A stretch of DNA of 64,000 bases from Pseudoxanthomonas sp. PXM03 (GCF_014852005.1 NZ_JACVAU010000003.1:248001-312000); one strand, 5' to 3'; positions 51,953 to 62,567 are shown, numbered from the stretch's first letter. Translations and numbers: made by a program. The notes: generated by a model not told the origin, from the sequence alone.

Positions 51953-54181
51953 ATGCAGCGGATCAAGAACCTCAAACTGACGACGAAGATGATGCTCGCC
52001 TTCGGCGCCGTGCTGGCGCTGATGCTGGTACAGGGCATCGCCGCTTTCGTCGGCCTGAACTCGTTGAACGGCGCCACCACCGAGGTGACCGGCAACGTCC
52101 TGCCCAGCGTGAAGGCCGCGGGCGACCTGCAGAACCTGATCGGCGAATACCGCACGACCTCTTACCGGCAGCATGTGCGCGCCAGCGACGCCGTCAAGGC
52201 GGAAGCCAAGACGCTGGCCGCCCAGACCGAGAAGAAGATCGAGCAGTCCATCAAGGACTACGCCACGCTGATCATCAGCCCGGACGAAAAGAAGGCCTAC
52301 GACACCTTCGTCAAGGAGTGGAAGGCAGCCAAGCAGTCGTATGCCGAAGTGCAGGAGATGCTGGACCTCGGCCTGCCGGACGACGCCGTGGACACCTTCA
52401 TCGGCACCACGCGCGACCAGCACCGGAAGGCGGTCGCGGCACTGAACACGTTGGTCAACGTGGTCGACCAGCAGGCCAAGACGGCCAGCGCCAGCGCCGA
52501 CAGCACCTTCGCTGCTTCCAGCACGCTGATGGTCATCATGCTGCTGGTGGGCATCGTGGGCGGCCTGGCCCTGGCCTGGTTCTTCGCCCGCGCCATCGCC
52601 GGCGCCGTCGGCGAAGCCGTGCGCGTGGCCAATGATGTGTCCGCCGGCAAGCTGGACGGCAAGATCGATACCAGCCGCCAGGACGAAGTGGGCCAGCTGC
52701 TGACCGCCATGCAGCGCATGCAGACGCAGGTACAGTCGGTGATTTCCGCCCAGAGCGAAATGGCCGCGCGCCACGACGAGGGCCAGATCAGCTACCGCAT
52801 GGACGACAGTGCGTTCCCGGGCGAGTACGGCCGCATGGTGCGCGACACCAACGCTTTGGTCGCCTCGCACCTGCAGGCCATCGGCGACGCGCTGAAGATC
52901 ATGCAGCGCTACTCGATCGGCGACCTGAGCCTGGACATGCCCAAGCTGCCGGGCGAGAAGGCCAACCTCACCGAGACGATGGACGCCACCAAGGCCAACC
53001 TGTCGGCGATCAACGGCGAGATCAAGCGCCTGGCGATGTCCGCTTCCTCCGGCGATTTCAGCCAGCGCGGCGACGTGGACAAGTACCAGTACGACTTCCG
53101 CGACATGATCGACGGCCTGAACCAGCTGATGGAAACCACCGACGGCAACCTGGCCGAGGTCTCCGAACTGCTGCAGGCCATCGCACGCGGCGACCTGACC
53201 GCACGCATGGAAGGCGACTTCCACGGCGTGTTCGCCACCATGCGCGATGACGCCAACGCCACCGTCGCCCAGCTGACCGAGATCGTCGGCGGCATCCAGA
53301 TGGCGGCCACCAGCATCAACACGGCGGCCGGTGAGATCGCATCGGGCAACAACGACCTGTCGCGCCGTACCGAACAGCAGGCCGCCAACCTGGAAGAGAC
53401 CGCCGCCTCGATGGAGGAACTGACCTCCACCGTGCGCCAGAATGCCGAGTCGGCCCGCCAGGCCAACCAGTTGGCCATCGGCGCCGCCGGTGTCGCCTCG
53501 CAAGGCGGTGAAGTGGTCGGCAAGGTCGTCACCACGATGCGCGACATCGAGCAGTCGTCGAAGAAGATCGCCGACATCATCTCGGTCATCGATGGCATCG
53601 CCTTCCAGACCAACATCCTGGCCTTGAACGCGGCCGTGGAAGCCGCCCGTGCCGGCGAGCAGGGTCGCGGCTTCGCGGTGGTCGCTTCGGAAGTCCGGAC
53701 GCTGGCCCAGCGCAGCGCCAATGCCGCCAAGGAGATCAAGGGCCTGATCGAGACCTCGGTGGACAAGGTGGCCGATGGCTCCAAGCTGGTGAACCAGGCG
53801 GGCGCGACGATGGGCGAGATCGTCGCCAGCGTGCAGCGCGTGACCGACATCATGGCCGAGATCTCCGCCGCCTCGCAGGAACAGAGCGCCGGCATCGAAC
53901 AGGTCAACCAGACCATCACCCAGATGGACGAAACCACCCAGCAGAACGCCGCGCTGGTGGAAGAAGCCTCTGCCGCCGCCCGTTCGATGGAAGAGCAGGC
54001 ACAGGCGCTGAGCGAGTCGGTGTCGGTGTTCAAGCTGCATGCCCACGCCGCCCCGACCGCCGCGGTCGCCAAGCCGGCCAAGGCAGCAGCCCCGGCTCCG
54101 TCCAGGCCCGCGCCGCGCGCCGCCACGCCGTCGATGCTGGAGCCCGCCCTGGCCGATGGCGACGACTGGCAGGAATTCTGA
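51953..54181 (+). CDS. MCP5, methyl-accepting chemotaxis protein, four-helix-bundle sensor
   Basis: A 742-residue receptor. TM1 about 12-33; helical 4HB_MCP-type periplasmic domain ([20 protein letters not shown] and neighbours); TM2 about 193-215; HAMP ([20 protein letters not shown]) and HAMP-like units (GDLSLDM, GDFSQRG, GDLTARM); common signalling domain; C-terminus DDWQEF. AAAGGAAAAAGAA just upstream is a strong ribosome site. The cytoplasmic part is closest to MCP1 and MCP4. Confidence 0.95.
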   Translation: MQRIKNLKLTTKMMLAFGAVLALMLVQGIAAFVGLNSLNGATTEVTGNVLPSVKAAGDLQNLIGEYRTTSYRQHVRASDAVKAEAKTLAAQTEKKIEQSIKDYATLIISPDEKKAYDTFVKEWKAAKQSYAEVQEMLDLGLPDDAVDTFIGTTRDQHRKAVAALNTLVNVVDQQAKTASASADSTFAASSTLMVIMLLVGIVGGLALAWFFARAIAGAVGEAVRVANDVSAGKLDGKIDTSRQDEVGQLLTAMQRMQTQVQSVISAQSEMAARHDEGQISYRMDDSAFPGEYGRMVRDTNALVASHLQAIGDALKIMQRYSIGDLSLDMPKLPGEKANLTETMDATKANLSAINGEIKRLAMSASSGDFSQRGDVDKYQYDFRDMIDGLNQLMETTDGNLAEVSELLQAIARGDLTARMEGDFHGVFATMRDDANATVAQLTEIVGGIQMAATSINTAAGEIASGNNDLSRRTEQQAANLEETAASMEELTSTVRQNAESARQANQLAIGAAGVASQGGEVVGKVVTTMRDIEQSSKKIADIISVIDGIAFQTNILALNAAVEAARAGEQGRGFAVVASEVRTLAQRSANAAKEIKGLIETSVDKVADGSKLVNQAGATMGEIVASVQRVTDIMAEISAASQEQSAGIEQVNQTITQMDETTQQNAALVEEASAAARSMEEQAQALSESVSVFKLHAHAAPTAAVAKPAKAAAPAPSRPAPRAATPSMLEPALADGDDWQEF

Positions 54182-54215
54182 GGCACGCGGTTTGCATCGC
54201 ATCCCGGCAACAGCT

Positions 54216-54246
54216 CCCTTTCCCTGTCCCTGCGGCAGGGAAAGGG
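54216..54246 (+). terminator. Hairpin between MCP5 and cheR
   Basis: Perfect 11-bp stem CCCTTTCCCTG / CAGGGAAAGGG around a nine-base loop, 35 bases after the MCP5 stop. cheR lacks a visible promoter beyond it. Confidence 0.55.
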
Positions 54247-54288
54247 TCCCGCCACGCCCCTAGCCTCATCCGTCCCGTCGAGAATCCG

Positions 54289-55203
54289 ATGTCCGTCAGT
54301 ACCCGCTCCCCTGCTCCGGCTGCCACGACACGACGGACCCCTGCGCCGCTTCCCGCCGACGACGGCGCGGCAGGATCGGCAGGACGCGATTTCGAGTTCG
54401 ACGACCGCGACTTCCGTCGCGTGGTCGACCTGATCCGCCAGCGCGCCGGCATCGCCCTGGCCGACGGCAAGCGCGACATGGTCTATGGCCGCCTGTCGCG
54501 CAGACTGCGCGCCTTGGGCCTGCGCAGCTTCAAGGATTACCTCGACCAGTTGGAACGGGACGGTGGCGATGAGTGGCAGGCGTTCACCAACGCACTGACC
54601 ACGAACCTCACCTCGTTCTTCCGCGAGCCGCACCACTTCGAGCGGCTGCAGGAAGAACTGGCGAAGCACCGGAACGACGGCCCGCTGAAGATCTGGTCAT
54701 GTGCCGCGTCCACCGGCGAAGAGCCCTACTCCATCGCCATCACCGCCTGCGAGGCCTACGGCACGCTGACCCCGCCGGTAAGCATCCTGGCCACGGACGT
54801 GGACACCCAGGTGCTGGCCACCGGCGAACGCGGCGTCTATCCGGTCGAGCGCATCGCCGGCCTGGACGACACCCTGAAGCGGCGTTATTTCCAGCGCGGC
54901 AGCGGCCCCAACGAAGGCAAGTGCCGCGTGCATCCGGCCCTGCGCCAGCTGATCGCGTTCCGCCCGCTCAACCTGCTGACCGCGCGCTACGACGTGGCCG
55001 GCCCGTTCACCGCGGTGTTCTGCCGCAACGTGATGATCTATTTCGACAAGCCCACCCAGCGCGGCATCCTGGCGCGCCTGGTGCCGCACCTGGCCGAAGA
55101 CGGGATGCTGTACACCGGCCACTCGGAAAACTACCTGCACGCCGCCGACATCATCCAGCCCTGCGGTCGCACGCTGTACCGCCGCGCCGGGACCGGCGCA
55201 TGA
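54289..55203 (+). CDS. cheR: CheR, chemoreceptor methyltransferase
   Basis: CheR methylates receptor glutamates with S-adenosylmethionine. The 304-residue product has about 30 extra Ala/Pro-rich residues, then the N-terminal helical domain ([31 protein letters not shown]) and the SAM-binding domain ([38 protein letters not shown]). Stop overlaps cheD (ATGA). First gene of a cheR-cheD-cheB run. Confidence 0.96.
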   Translation: MSVSTRSPAPAATTRRTPAPLPADDGAAGSAGRDFEFDDRDFRRVVDLIRQRAGIALADGKRDMVYGRLSRRLRALGLRSFKDYLDQLERDGGDEWQAFTNALTTNLTSFFREPHHFERLQEELAKHRNDGPLKIWSCAASTGEEPYSIAITACEAYGTLTPPVSILATDVDTQVLATGERGVYPVERIAGLDDTLKRRYFQRGSGPNEGKCRVHPALRQLIAFRPLNLLTARYDVAGPFTAVFCRNVMIYFDKPTQRGILARLVPHLAEDGMLYTGHSENYLHAADIIQPCGRTLYRRAGTGA

Positions 55204-55802
55204 GTTCAGCCGCCGCCTCGTTCGCCGACGGCAGCGTGATGCGCTACCACGACGCTCGCTTCAAGACCGAAGCGGCCAAGCTGCTGCCCACGCAGTACCT
55301 GGTGGTGGACAACGACACCGCGCTGGTCACCGTGCTGGGCTCGTGCGTGGCCGCCTGCATCCGCGACCCGCTGCTCAAGCTGGGCGGCATGAACCACTTC
55401 CTGTTGCCGGACGGCAACGTGGGCGATGGTGCGCCCGCGCGCTACGGCAGCTTCGCGATGGAACTGCTGATCAACGACCTGCTCAAGCGGGGTGCCGCGC
55501 GCAACCGCCTGGAGGCCAAGGTCTTCGGCGGTGCCAACGTGCTGAAAGGCTTCACCAGCAACCCGGTCGGCACGCGCAATGCCGAGTTCGTCCGCAAGTA
55601 CCTGGATGCCGAACGCATTCCCGTGGTCGCCGAAGACCTGCGCGGCATCCATCCGCGCAAGGTCTGGTATTTCCCCAACACCGGCCGCGTGGTCGTGCAG
55701 CGCCTGCCGCATGCCCATGATGCCGAGGTCCTGGCCGCCGAATCCGCCGCCCGCGCCCGCCTGTCGAGGGCGCCGGTCACCGGAGGCGTGGAGCTGTTCT
55801 GA
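55200..55802 (+). CDS. cheD: CheD, receptor deamidase
   Basis: CheD deamidates receptor glutamines. The 200-residue product holds the catalytic Cys in [10 protein letters not shown] and His in GGMNHFLLP, plus [15 protein letters not shown] and KVFGGANV. It ends in GGVELF, a tail also seen on the short MCP at 57145. ATG 55200 overlaps the cheR stop; TGA shares a base with the cheB ATG. Confidence 0.95.
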   Translation: MSSAAASFADGSVMRYHDARFKTEAAKLLPTQYLVVDNDTALVTVLGSCVAACIRDPLLKLGGMNHFLLPDGNVGDGAPARYGSFAMELLINDLLKRGAARNRLEAKVFGGANVLKGFTSNPVGTRNAEFVRKYLDAERIPVVAEDLRGIHPRKVWYFPNTGRVVVQRLPHAHDAEVLAAESAARARLSRAPVTGGVELF

Positions 55803-56872
55803 TGAGTAGTCCTTCCTCCTGCAAGGTGCTGATCGTCGATGACTCGGCGGTCGTGCGGCAGATGCTGACCGAGATCCTCTCGCGCGATCCGGGCATCGAA
55901 GTCGTCGGTTCCGCCGCCGATCCGCTGCTGGCCCGCGACAAGATCAAGCGCCTGAATCCCGACGTGATGACGCTGGACGTGGAAATGCCGCGCATGGACG
56001 GGCTGGCGTTCCTGGAGAACGTCATGCGCCTGCGGCCGATGCCGGTGGTGATGATTTCCTCGCTGACCGAGCGTGGCGCCGACACCACGCTGCAGGCGCT
56101 GGCGCTGGGTGCGGTGGATTTCGTGTCCAAGCCCAAGCTTGACGTCGCCAGCGGCTTGCAGGCGTATGCCGACGAGATCATCGCCAAGGTGAAGGCCGCC
56201 GCAAAGGCGCGTGTCCGCCCGCTGGCCCGCACCGGCGCCCCCCGCGTCGGCCTGGATACCGCACTGCCATCCCCTCCGGCCCTGCGCTTCCGCACCACCG
56301 ACCGCCTGATCGCCATCGGCGCCTCCGCCGGTGGCACCGAAGCCCTGCGCGTGGTGCTGGAACAGATGCCCGCCGACGCGCCGGCCATCGTGCTGACCCA
56401 GCACATCCCGGCCGGTTTCAGCCGCGCCTTCGCGGAACGGCTGGACCGTCATTCGGCCATGGCCGTGCGCGAGGCCAGCGATGGCGAAGCCATCCTGCCC
56501 GGCCACGCCTACCTGCCCCCTGGCGGCCAGCACATGCGGGTCATCCGCGACGGTGCGCGCTGGCGCTGCCGGATCGACGACGGCCCGGCGGTGAACCGGC
56601 ACAAGCCGGCGGTCGACGTGCTGTTCCGCTCGGTCGCGCAGAGCGCGGGCGGCAACGCGGTGGGCGCCATCCTCACCGGCATGGGCGACGACGGTGCGCG
56701 CGGCCTGCTGGAAATGAGCCAGGCCGGCGCGCCGACCCTGGTGCAGGACGAAGCCACCAGCGTGGTCTGGGGCATGCCCGGCGCCGCCATGCGCTTGGGC
56801 GCCGCCAAGGAAGCCCTGCCGCTGGAACGCATCGCGCAGCGCCTGCTGGACCTGGCGGCAGCGATCGCCTGA
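55802..56872 (+). CDS. cheB: CheB, chemoreceptor methylesterase
   Basis: CheB removes methyl groups from receptors when phosphorylated by CheA. The 356-residue product has a receiver domain with DD at 13-14 and Asp59 ([13 protein letters not shown]), a linker, and the esterase domain with the catalytic Ser in [11 protein letters not shown], His in [10 protein letters not shown] and Asp in [10 protein letters not shown]. It starts on the last base of the cheD stop. It is the only cheB in the window and so may serve both CheA systems. Confidence 0.97.
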   Translation: MSSPSSCKVLIVDDSAVVRQMLTEILSRDPGIEVVGSAADPLLARDKIKRLNPDVMTLDVEMPRMDGLAFLENVMRLRPMPVVMISSLTERGADTTLQALALGAVDFVSKPKLDVASGLQAYADEIIAKVKAAAKARVRPLARTGAPRVGLDTALPSPPALRFRTTDRLIAIGASAGGTEALRVVLEQMPADAPAIVLTQHIPAGFSRAFAERLDRHSAMAVREASDGEAILPGHAYLPPGGQHMRVIRDGARWRCRIDDGPAVNRHKPAVDVLFRSVAQSAGGNAVGAILTGMGDDGARGLLEMSQAGAPTLVQDEATSVVWGMPGAAMRLGAAKEALPLERIAQRLLDLAAAIA

Positions 56873-56885
56873 GGCGCTGCGCCGT

Positions 56886-57030
56886 TGCAGGAGCGACGTA
56901 AGTCGCGACCGCACGGCCGACGCTACCCTGGCTCGCGATACAGGCAAGGGGCTGTGGCGGGCGAGCATCCCACTCCGTCAATGCCAATGGCCCCTCCCTG
57001 CGGCGGTCGCGACTCACGTCGCTCCTACAG
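56886..57030. repeat. Inverted pair of REP-like palindromes, copy 3
   Basis: Units at 56886-56910 (plus, head reads TGCAGG instead of TGTAGG) and 57005-57030 (minus, TGTAGG). Lies just after the cheB stop and before the promoter of the next gene. Confidence 0.85.
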
Positions 57031-57088
57031 AAGGTCGCAACGCCCGTCACAGATCGCGGGGGATCGAAAAACCACCCGATTTCCCGCC

Positions 57089-57115
57089 TAAAGAGCCGAT
57101 CCCTACGGCCGATAC
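57089..57115 (+). promoter_or_regulatory. Sigma-28-type promoter for MCP6
   Basis: TAAA, 15 bases, GCCGATAC; 29 bases before the MCP6 ATG. Confidence 0.75.
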
Positions 57116-57144
57116 TCAACAGTGAGCTTCATCAGAGAGCACCC

Positions 57145-58335
57145 ATGTACTCGCGCATCCTGGTTCGTCTTGCGGCACCCCTCATCCTCACCCTGCTGTT
57201 CCCGCTGTCGGTCGCCTTCGACTGGCCGAACGCGCTGCAGTGGGCCCTGCTGACTTCGCTGACGCTGGCCTGGCTGATCTTCGCCTGGCTGACGGCCGTC
57301 AACAGCCACGTGGTGTCGCCCGAGCACGCCACCGTCATCCGCGAACAGGATGCGCTGCTCACCGAGCTGCGCCGCTTCGTCAACAACGAGATCGAAGGTT
57401 CGCGCAGCGAGATCGACCGCGCCCGCGAGCTGATCCGCGAAGCCGTCAGCAACCTCGGCGGCAGCTTCGATGCGATGAACCGCAAGTCGCGCGAACAGAG
57501 TGCCGCGATCTCCCGCATCATCGACCGCAATGGCGAGGGCGACCGTGCCGGCGTGGACGTGGCGCGCTTCGCGCAGAACGCCAGCCAGCGCATGGAACAG
57601 CTGGTGGAGGCGCTGGAGCAGGTCGCCGGCCAGAGTGGCACCACCGTGCACCACATCGACGACATGGCCCAGCACCTGGACGGCATCTTCTCGCTGCTGG
57701 AAGACGTGAAGTCCATCGCCGACCAGACCAACCTGCTCGCGCTGAATGCCGCCATCGAGGCCGCCCGTGCCGGTGAGGCCGGTCGTGGCTTCGCCGTGGT
57801 CGCCGACGAAGTGCGCAACCTGTCCGAGCGCTCCACCGCGTTCAACGAACAGATCCGCAAGCTGGCGCACAGCTCCAAGGAATCCATCGCCAAGGTGCGC
57901 GACACGGTCTCCAACATGGCCTCGCGCGACCTGGACCGCTCCCGCGAGGCGCGCTCCGAGGCCGCCGGCATGCTCAACCAGGTGGCCGCGATCAACGCCT
58001 CGCTGGGTGATGGCATGCGCGAAGTCTCGATGTGCGGCCATGCCATCGACGCCAGCGTGGCCGATGCCGTCCGCTCGCTGCAGTTCGAGGACATCGCCAC
58101 CCAGTCGCTGGGAAGTGCGAACACCCACCTTGACCGCCTGACCGCGATCAACAAGGAAGCCCTCGCCCTGCAGGAACTCCTGCACCGCTCCGGCGGCGCG
58201 ACCGACAACGAACTGCTCAGCGCACTGCGCCTGATCGGCAACCGCCTGCGCGATCAGCGCACCGAGTGGGAACGCCCGCCGCACAAGCCGGTCGCACAGC
58301 AGAACATGGGTGCCGGCACGGTGGAACTGTTCTGA
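57145..58335 (+). CDS. MCP6, short MCP-like protein without periplasmic sensor
   Basis: A 396-residue protein with two N-terminal membrane helices (about 5-25 and 32-52) that leave almost no periplasmic loop, then a long coiled coil and a signalling tip of a different subclass from MCP1-5 ([45 protein letters not shown]). Near the C-terminus [12 protein letters not shown] is typical of this subgroup. It lacks HAMP units and the WQEF tail and ends GTVELF, like CheD. It may sense an internal signal or act as a cytoplasmic array component (inference). Confidence 0.85.
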   Translation: MYSRILVRLAAPLILTLLFPLSVAFDWPNALQWALLTSLTLAWLIFAWLTAVNSHVVSPEHATVIREQDALLTELRRFVNNEIEGSRSEIDRARELIREAVSNLGGSFDAMNRKSREQSAAISRIIDRNGEGDRAGVDVARFAQNASQRMEQLVEALEQVAGQSGTTVHHIDDMAQHLDGIFSLLEDVKSIADQTNLLALNAAIEAARAGEAGRGFAVVADEVRNLSERSTAFNEQIRKLAHSSKESIAKVRDTVSNMASRDLDRSREARSEAAGMLNQVAAINASLGDGMREVSMCGHAIDASVADAVRSLQFEDIATQSLGSANTHLDRLTAINKEALALQELLHRSGGATDNELLSALRLIGNRLRDQRTEWERPPHKPVAQQNMGAGTVELF

Positions 58336-58365
58336 CCGCGACAGCGTCCGCACACCACTAAATCC

Positions 58366-58398
58366 CGACGGGGCGACCAGGATCTGGTCGCCCCGTCG
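58366..58398 (+). terminator. Strong terminator-like hairpin after MCP6
   Basis: A perfect 15-bp stem CGACGGGGCGACCAG / CTGGTCGCCCCGTCG with a three-base loop, 30 bases after the MCP6 stop. Confidence 0.75.
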
Positions 58399-58471
58399 CG
58401 TTCCGGGCGGCGGCATGCCCGGCTGCGGATCGCCACTGGCATACTGCAGGCTGATCGCACCGCTGCTGACG

Positions 58472-59116
58472 ATGTCGAACCCGCCGCTTCCCTCCCCCTT
58501 GTTGCTGCAGTTGTTCCGGCTGCAGGAAGCCGAACGCCTCCAGGTGGGGCGCGCCCTGCACAACCAGGTCGGGCAGGCACTGTCGGCGATCAAGATGGGC
58601 GTGCACCTGGTGCAGTCCGAGGATGATCCGGCACAGCAGCAGGAAGACCTGCAGGACATCATCCGCACCTGCGACGAGACCGTCGCGATCCTGCGCGACC
58701 TGCATGCCACGCTGCACCCGCCCCAGCTGGAAGCGATCGGGCTGGAGGCCGCATTGCGCGCCGAGCACGAACGCGTGTTTCCCGGCACCGCGGTGACACT
58801 CGCTCCGTTGCCGAACATGCCTGCGGCCGACACGGCGCTGGTGGCGTTCCGGATCGCGCAGGTCGCCATGCGCGCGGTGGCGGGTGCGGGAGGCCGGCTG
58901 GCGCTGGCGCTGGCCGGCGACGCCGATGCCGAGGGCGGACTCGCCGTCACCCTGGATGCCGATGTCGACGCGGCATGCACCGAACTGCCGCTGCTGCAGG
59001 CCCTGGCCGCGACGCTTGGCGGCGGGCTGGAATCCAGCAGCGGCGGGCGCGGCAGCCGATGGCAACTTCGCCTACCCTATGCGCCTGCACCCGTGACGCC
59101 CACCGACGCCGCTTGA
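58472..59116 (+). CDS. Degenerate histidine-kinase-like protein (HisKA_3 type, possible phosphotransferase)
   Basis: A 214-residue soluble protein. The N-terminal dimerisation helix is of the NarL/HisKA_3 type with His30 in the motif RALHNQVGQALSAIKMGVHL, followed by a second helix (RDLHATLHPPQLEAIGLEAAL). The C-terminal ATPase-like part keeps only the last strand (GGRGSRWQLRLPY): the N-box reads FRIAQVAMRAVAG without the catalytic Asn, and no DxGxG loop is present. It may thus be a phosphotransfer protein like ChpT or Spo0B, not a kinase. The next gene starts at a TTG overlapping its stop and carries a receiver domain. ATG 58472 has no strong ribosome site. Confidence 0.7.
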   Translation: MSNPPLPSPLLLQLFRLQEAERLQVGRALHNQVGQALSAIKMGVHLVQSEDDPAQQQEDLQDIIRTCDETVAILRDLHATLHPPQLEAIGLEAALRAEHERVFPGTAVTLAPLPNMPAADTALVAFRIAQVAMRAVAGAGGRLALALAGDADAEGGLAVTLDADVDAACTELPLLQALAATLGGGLESSSGGRGSRWQLRLPYAPAPVTPTDAA

Positions 59117-60828
59117 ACACCGAGCACGCCCACCTGCCCCGCCTGCCCCGCCTCGGCGCCGGCGAACCCGACCTGCAGCGGATGGTCGACACCGCGAATG
59201 CGGACGGCACGCCGTTGATGCTGCTGTACCTGGACATCGACCACTTCCGCTCGATCAACGAGAACATGGGCGTGGAAGTCGGCGATGAAGCGCTGGCGAT
59301 CCTCAGCGACCGGCTGCAGCGGTCACTCGGCCCGGAAGCACGCGCCTGGCGCCATGGCAGCGACGAATTCATCGTGGCGGTGCCGCGCCTGCCGGGCACG
59401 CTGCCGCCGGAACGCTTCGGCGATGCCCTGCGCGAGCAGATCGAATTGCCGATGACGGTGCTGCCCTACACGCTGTTCCTGACCGGCACGCTCGGCATCG
59501 CGCTGTGCCCGGAGCATGCGGACACCGCCTCCGGCCTGCTGCAGTGCGCCGAAAGCGCGATGGAACAGGCCAAGCACGAGGGCATGAACCTGGTGCGCCT
59601 GTACCGGCGCGGCGCCGCGATCACCGCGCGCAGCGACAGCATCATCGCCCGCCAGATCGTCAACGCCATCCAGCACAACGAACTGCGCCTGTTCTACCAG
59701 CCGCAGATCAACGCCCACGACGGCCGCGTGGTGGGCATGGAAACGCTGCTGCGCTGGTACTCGCCCGCGCTCGGCCTGCTGGTGCCGGAACGCTTCATGC
59801 ACGTGGCCGAGAAGCTGGGCGTCATCGTGCAGATCGGCGACTGGGTGCTGCGCAATGCCTTCAAGCAGGCACGCGTCTGGCGCGACTGGGGCTTCGACGA
59901 TTTCGAGATCGCGGTGAACGTGTCGACGCTGCAGCTGCTGCGCCCCAGCTTCGTGTCCGAAGTGCTGGAGGCCATGCAGGAGGCCGGCATCCCACCGCAG
60001 ATGGTGGTGCTGGAAGTCCGCCAGAACGCGCTGGCCAAGGACATGAACCTGGTCCACCGCACGCTGGCGCAACTGCACCACGAAGGCGTGCGGCTGACGC
60101 TGGACGATTTCGGCATGGGCGATTCCAACCTGGACTCGCTGGTCCGCTTCTCGGTGGACAAGATCAAGATCGACCGCAACTTCGTGAAGGGCGTGCCGTC
60201 CGGCAACCGCGAGGTGGCCATCACCTGCGCCATCATCGCGATGGGCCACCAGCTGGGCATGAAGGTGATCGCACACGGCGTGGAGACCGACGTGCAACTG
60301 GGATTCCTGCGCAGGAACCAGTGCGACATGTTCCAGGGCCACCTGTTCGGCGAACCGATGTCGGCCGAAGATGCCGGCGCGGTGTTGCGCCGCCGCTACC
60401 TGCGCGCCGATGCCTTCGCCGCCACCAAGCCCGATCGCACCCTGCTGCTGCTGGACGACGAAGAGAACATCCTGCGTTCATTGGTGCGCCTGTTCCGCCG
60501 CGACGGCTACCGCATCCTGGCCGCCAGCAACGTCACCGACGCATTCGAACTGCTGGCGACCAACGACGTGCAGGTGATCCTGTCCGACCAGCGCATGTCG
60601 GACATGAGCGGCACCGAGTTCCTGGGCCGCGTGCGCATGCTGTATCCGGACACGATACGCCTGGTGCTGTCGGGGTACACCGACCTGGCCACGGTGACCG
60701 AGGCGATCAACCGCGGCGAGATCTACCGCTTCCTGACCAAACCGTGGAACGACGACGACCTGCGCGAACACATCCGCCAGGCGTTCACCACCTACGAGCA
60801 CCAGCCGCACCATCGTGCGCATGCCTGA
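59113..60828 (+). CDS. GGDEF-EAL-REC protein (RavR-like c-di-GMP phosphodiesterase)
   Basis: About 571 residues: a GGDEF domain with the motif changed to GSDEF (about 83-87) and no I-site, hence probably no cyclase activity; an EAL domain from about 180 with ETL in GMETLLRW, Asn in VNVSTLQ, Glu in [22 protein letters not shown] and GVET, so the metal-binding set is kept; and a C-terminal receiver (about 438-560) with DDEEN, Asp in [11 protein letters not shown] and Lys in LTKPW. The same order is found in Xanthomonas RavR. TTG 59113 overlaps the preceding stop (TTGA); ATG 59059 is an alternative with 18 more residues. Confidence 0.85.
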   Translation: MNTEHAHLPRLPRLGAGEPDLQRMVDTANADGTPLMLLYLDIDHFRSINENMGVEVGDEALAILSDRLQRSLGPEARAWRHGSDEFIVAVPRLPGTLPPERFGDALREQIELPMTVLPYTLFLTGTLGIALCPEHADTASGLLQCAESAMEQAKHEGMNLVRLYRRGAAITARSDSIIARQIVNAIQHNELRLFYQPQINAHDGRVVGMETLLRWYSPALGLLVPERFMHVAEKLGVIVQIGDWVLRNAFKQARVWRDWGFDDFEIAVNVSTLQLLRPSFVSEVLEAMQEAGIPPQMVVLEVRQNALAKDMNLVHRTLAQLHHEGVRLTLDDFGMGDSNLDSLVRFSVDKIKIDRNFVKGVPSGNREVAITCAIIAMGHQLGMKVIAHGVETDVQLGFLRRNQCDMFQGHLFGEPMSAEDAGAVLRRRYLRADAFAATKPDRTLLLLDDEENILRSLVRLFRRDGYRILAASNVTDAFELLATNDVQVILSDQRMSDMSGTEFLGRVRMLYPDTIRLVLSGYTDLATVTEAINRGEIYRFLTKPWNDDDLREHIRQAFTTYEHQPHHRAHA

Positions 60829-61108
60829 GATCCGCACCGGAACACAGGACGGCTGGTGCGTGTACCTGCTGGAGTGCCGCAATGGCGCGTACTACGCCGG
60901 CATCACCAACCGGCTGGACGCGCGCTACGCTGCGCATGTGGCGGGTACGGGCGCCAAGTACACGCGGGCGAATCCGCCGGTACGCGTGCTGGCGAGCCGC
61001 GATTATCCGGATCGCAGCGCAGCGTCGCGCGCGGAAGCACAGCTCAAGCGGATGCCGCGCGCGAAGAAGCTGGCGTTCTTCGATTCGCCCTCTGCAGGAG
61101 CGACGTAA
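60821..61108 (+). CDS. GIY-YIG domain protein (YhbQ type)
   Basis: A 95-residue small nuclease-fold protein of the UPF0213/YhbQ group: [31 protein letters not shown] has the VYLL and YAGIT (GIY-YIG) motifs with the conserved Arg, followed by [12 protein letters not shown]. Start ATG 60821 overlaps the end of the previous gene; GTG 60815 is possible. The last codons (AGAT, TAA) are supplied by the REP unit at 61092, so the C-terminus was set by the repeat. Cellular role unknown. Confidence 0.85.
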   Translation: MPEIRTGTQDGWCVYLLECRNGAYYAGITNRLDARYAAHVAGTGAKYTRANPPVRVLASRDYPDRSAASRAEAQLKRMPRAKKLAFFDSPSAGAT

Positions 61109-61208
61109 GTCGCGACCGCGGAAATCAAACACTCTGCGAGTGGTTCATCGCACGAACCCACGCTCGCGACCACCGCATTGTTCCGGTCGCGACTTACGTC
61201 GCTCCTAC
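61092..61208. repeat. Inverted pair of REP-like palindromes, copy 4
   Basis: Units at 61092-61117 (plus, head TGCAGG) and 61185-61208 (minus). The left unit overlaps the last 17 bases of the GIY-YIG gene. The pair separates two convergent genes. Confidence 0.85.
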
Positions 61209-61227
61209 CGTGATACGCGTCAATCGC

Positions 61228-62562
61228 TCATGCCGCGTCGACGGCCGGCTGCCGGATCGGCAGCATGATGCGGAAGCAGGCGCCGGAGCCGGGCTCGTTG
61301 CGCACTTCGATGCGGCCGTTGTGCTTCTTCACGATGCCGTAGGAGATCGACAAGCCCAGGCCCGTGCCGCTGCCCACCGGCTTGGTGGTGAAGAACGGGT
61401 CGAAGATGCGTTGCACGATGTCGTCGGGTATCCCATGGCCGCTGTCCTGGATCTCGATCCAGACTTCGTCGCCCTCCACGCCCGTGGCGACGGTGATCGT
61501 GCCGCGCTCGTCGATGGCATGACTGGCATTGAGCAGGATGTTCATGAACACCTGGTTCAATTCCGACGGCCGGCACTGCACCAGGGGCAGCTTGCCGTAG
61601 TGCTTTTCCAGGGTGACCTTGTACTTCAGCTCGTTCCAGATGATGTTGATGGTGGAATCGAGGCCGGCATGCAGGTCGGCGGACTTCCAGCTGTCGTCGC
61701 GGCCCGAGTAGGAGAAGTCCTTCAGGTTGCGCACGATCGCGGTGACCCGTTCGATGCCCTCGCGCGACTCGGACATCAGCTGCGGCAGGTCGCCGGTGAT
61801 GAAGTCGATGTCGTAGCGCGCGCGCAGGTCCTCGATCTCGGGCAGCATCGCCTTCGGGTCCGGCAGGCGCAGCGCGCGCTCGTAGACTTCGATCAGCGAG
61901 AACAGGCTGTGCAGGTACTCCTGCAGCGAGCCGAGGTTGGAGTGCACGTAGCCGATCGGGTTGTTGATCTCGTGCGCAACGCCGGCGGCAAGCTGGCCGA
62001 TGGAGGCCATCTTCTCCGACTGCACCAGCTGTTCCTGCGTGCCGGCCAGGCGCACCAGCGTCTGCCGCAGCTGCGCGTGCCGGCGCTGGAGTTCCTGCTG
62101 GCGCGCGTGCGCTTCGCTGACGTCGTGGAAGACGATCAGGCAGTGGCCGCCGCCCGGGTTGTCATGGAAGTACGCGCGTACCTGCAGCACCAGGCCGTCG
62201 TCGAGGGCCAGGTCGCCGTTCCAGCGGCCGGACTGGCGCGCGGTGGGAATGGCGTCGGGCGGCAGCAGCCGCGACAGGGCGCCGAGCACATCGGGAGCAT
62301 CCTGCACCAGTGCGCGCGCCGCCGCGTTGGCGTGCAACGGACGGGCGTCGCCACGGCACAACAGGTAGCCGTCGTCCATCAGTTCGGCCAACGCCTTCAG
62401 ATCGGCGAAGGTCGGGACGTCATCCGCAGTGCAGGCTCTGGACGGTGGGTTCGAGGGAGGTGCGGTGGCCAAGGACGCATCGGGCGGCGGCGATGGGGCA
62501 CCAGTATCCGGCGCGGCCGCTGGAGCGGCAAGTTGCGGCGTCGCAGTTTGCGGATCCGGCAC
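61228..62562 (-). CDS. PAS-domain sensor histidine kinase
   Basis: A 444-residue cytoplasmic kinase: Pro/Ala-rich N-terminus (1-45), PAS-like domain (about 50-150), coiled coil, HisKA domain with His197 in [20 protein letters not shown], and a full HATPase domain ([38 protein letters not shown]). No receiver or membrane segment. GTG 62562 lies five bases after the flgN stop, so it is the third gene of a flgM-flgN-kinase unit. It could phosphorylate the EAL-REC protein encoded on the other strand (inference). Confidence 0.92.
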   Translation of the reverse strand: MPDPQTATPQLAAPAAAPDTGAPSPPPDASLATAPPSNPPSRACTADDVPTFADLKALAELMDDGYLLCRGDARPLHANAAARALVQDAPDVLGALSRLLPPDAIPTARQSGRWNGDLALDDGLVLQVRAYFHDNPGGGHCLIVFHDVSEAHARQQELQRRHAQLRQTLVRLAGTQEQLVQSEKMASIGQLAAGVAHEINNPIGYVHSNLGSLQEYLHSLFSLIEVYERALRLPDPKAMLPEIEDLRARYDIDFITGDLPQLMSESREGIERVTAIVRNLKDFSYSGRDDSWKSADLHAGLDSTINIIWNELKYKVTLEKHYGKLPLVQCRPSELNQVFMNILLNASHAIDERGTITVATGVEGDEVWIEIQDSGHGIPDDIVQRIFDPFFTTKPVGSGTGLGLSISYGIVKKHNGRIEVRNEPGSGACFRIMLPIRQPAVDAA

Positions 62563-62567
62563 CAGGC

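Noticed and set aside
36496-54181. MCP repeats as mobile-element copies
   Set aside because: Repeats are confined to the coding sequence for HAMP and signalling domains, with no terminal inverted repeats or transposase.
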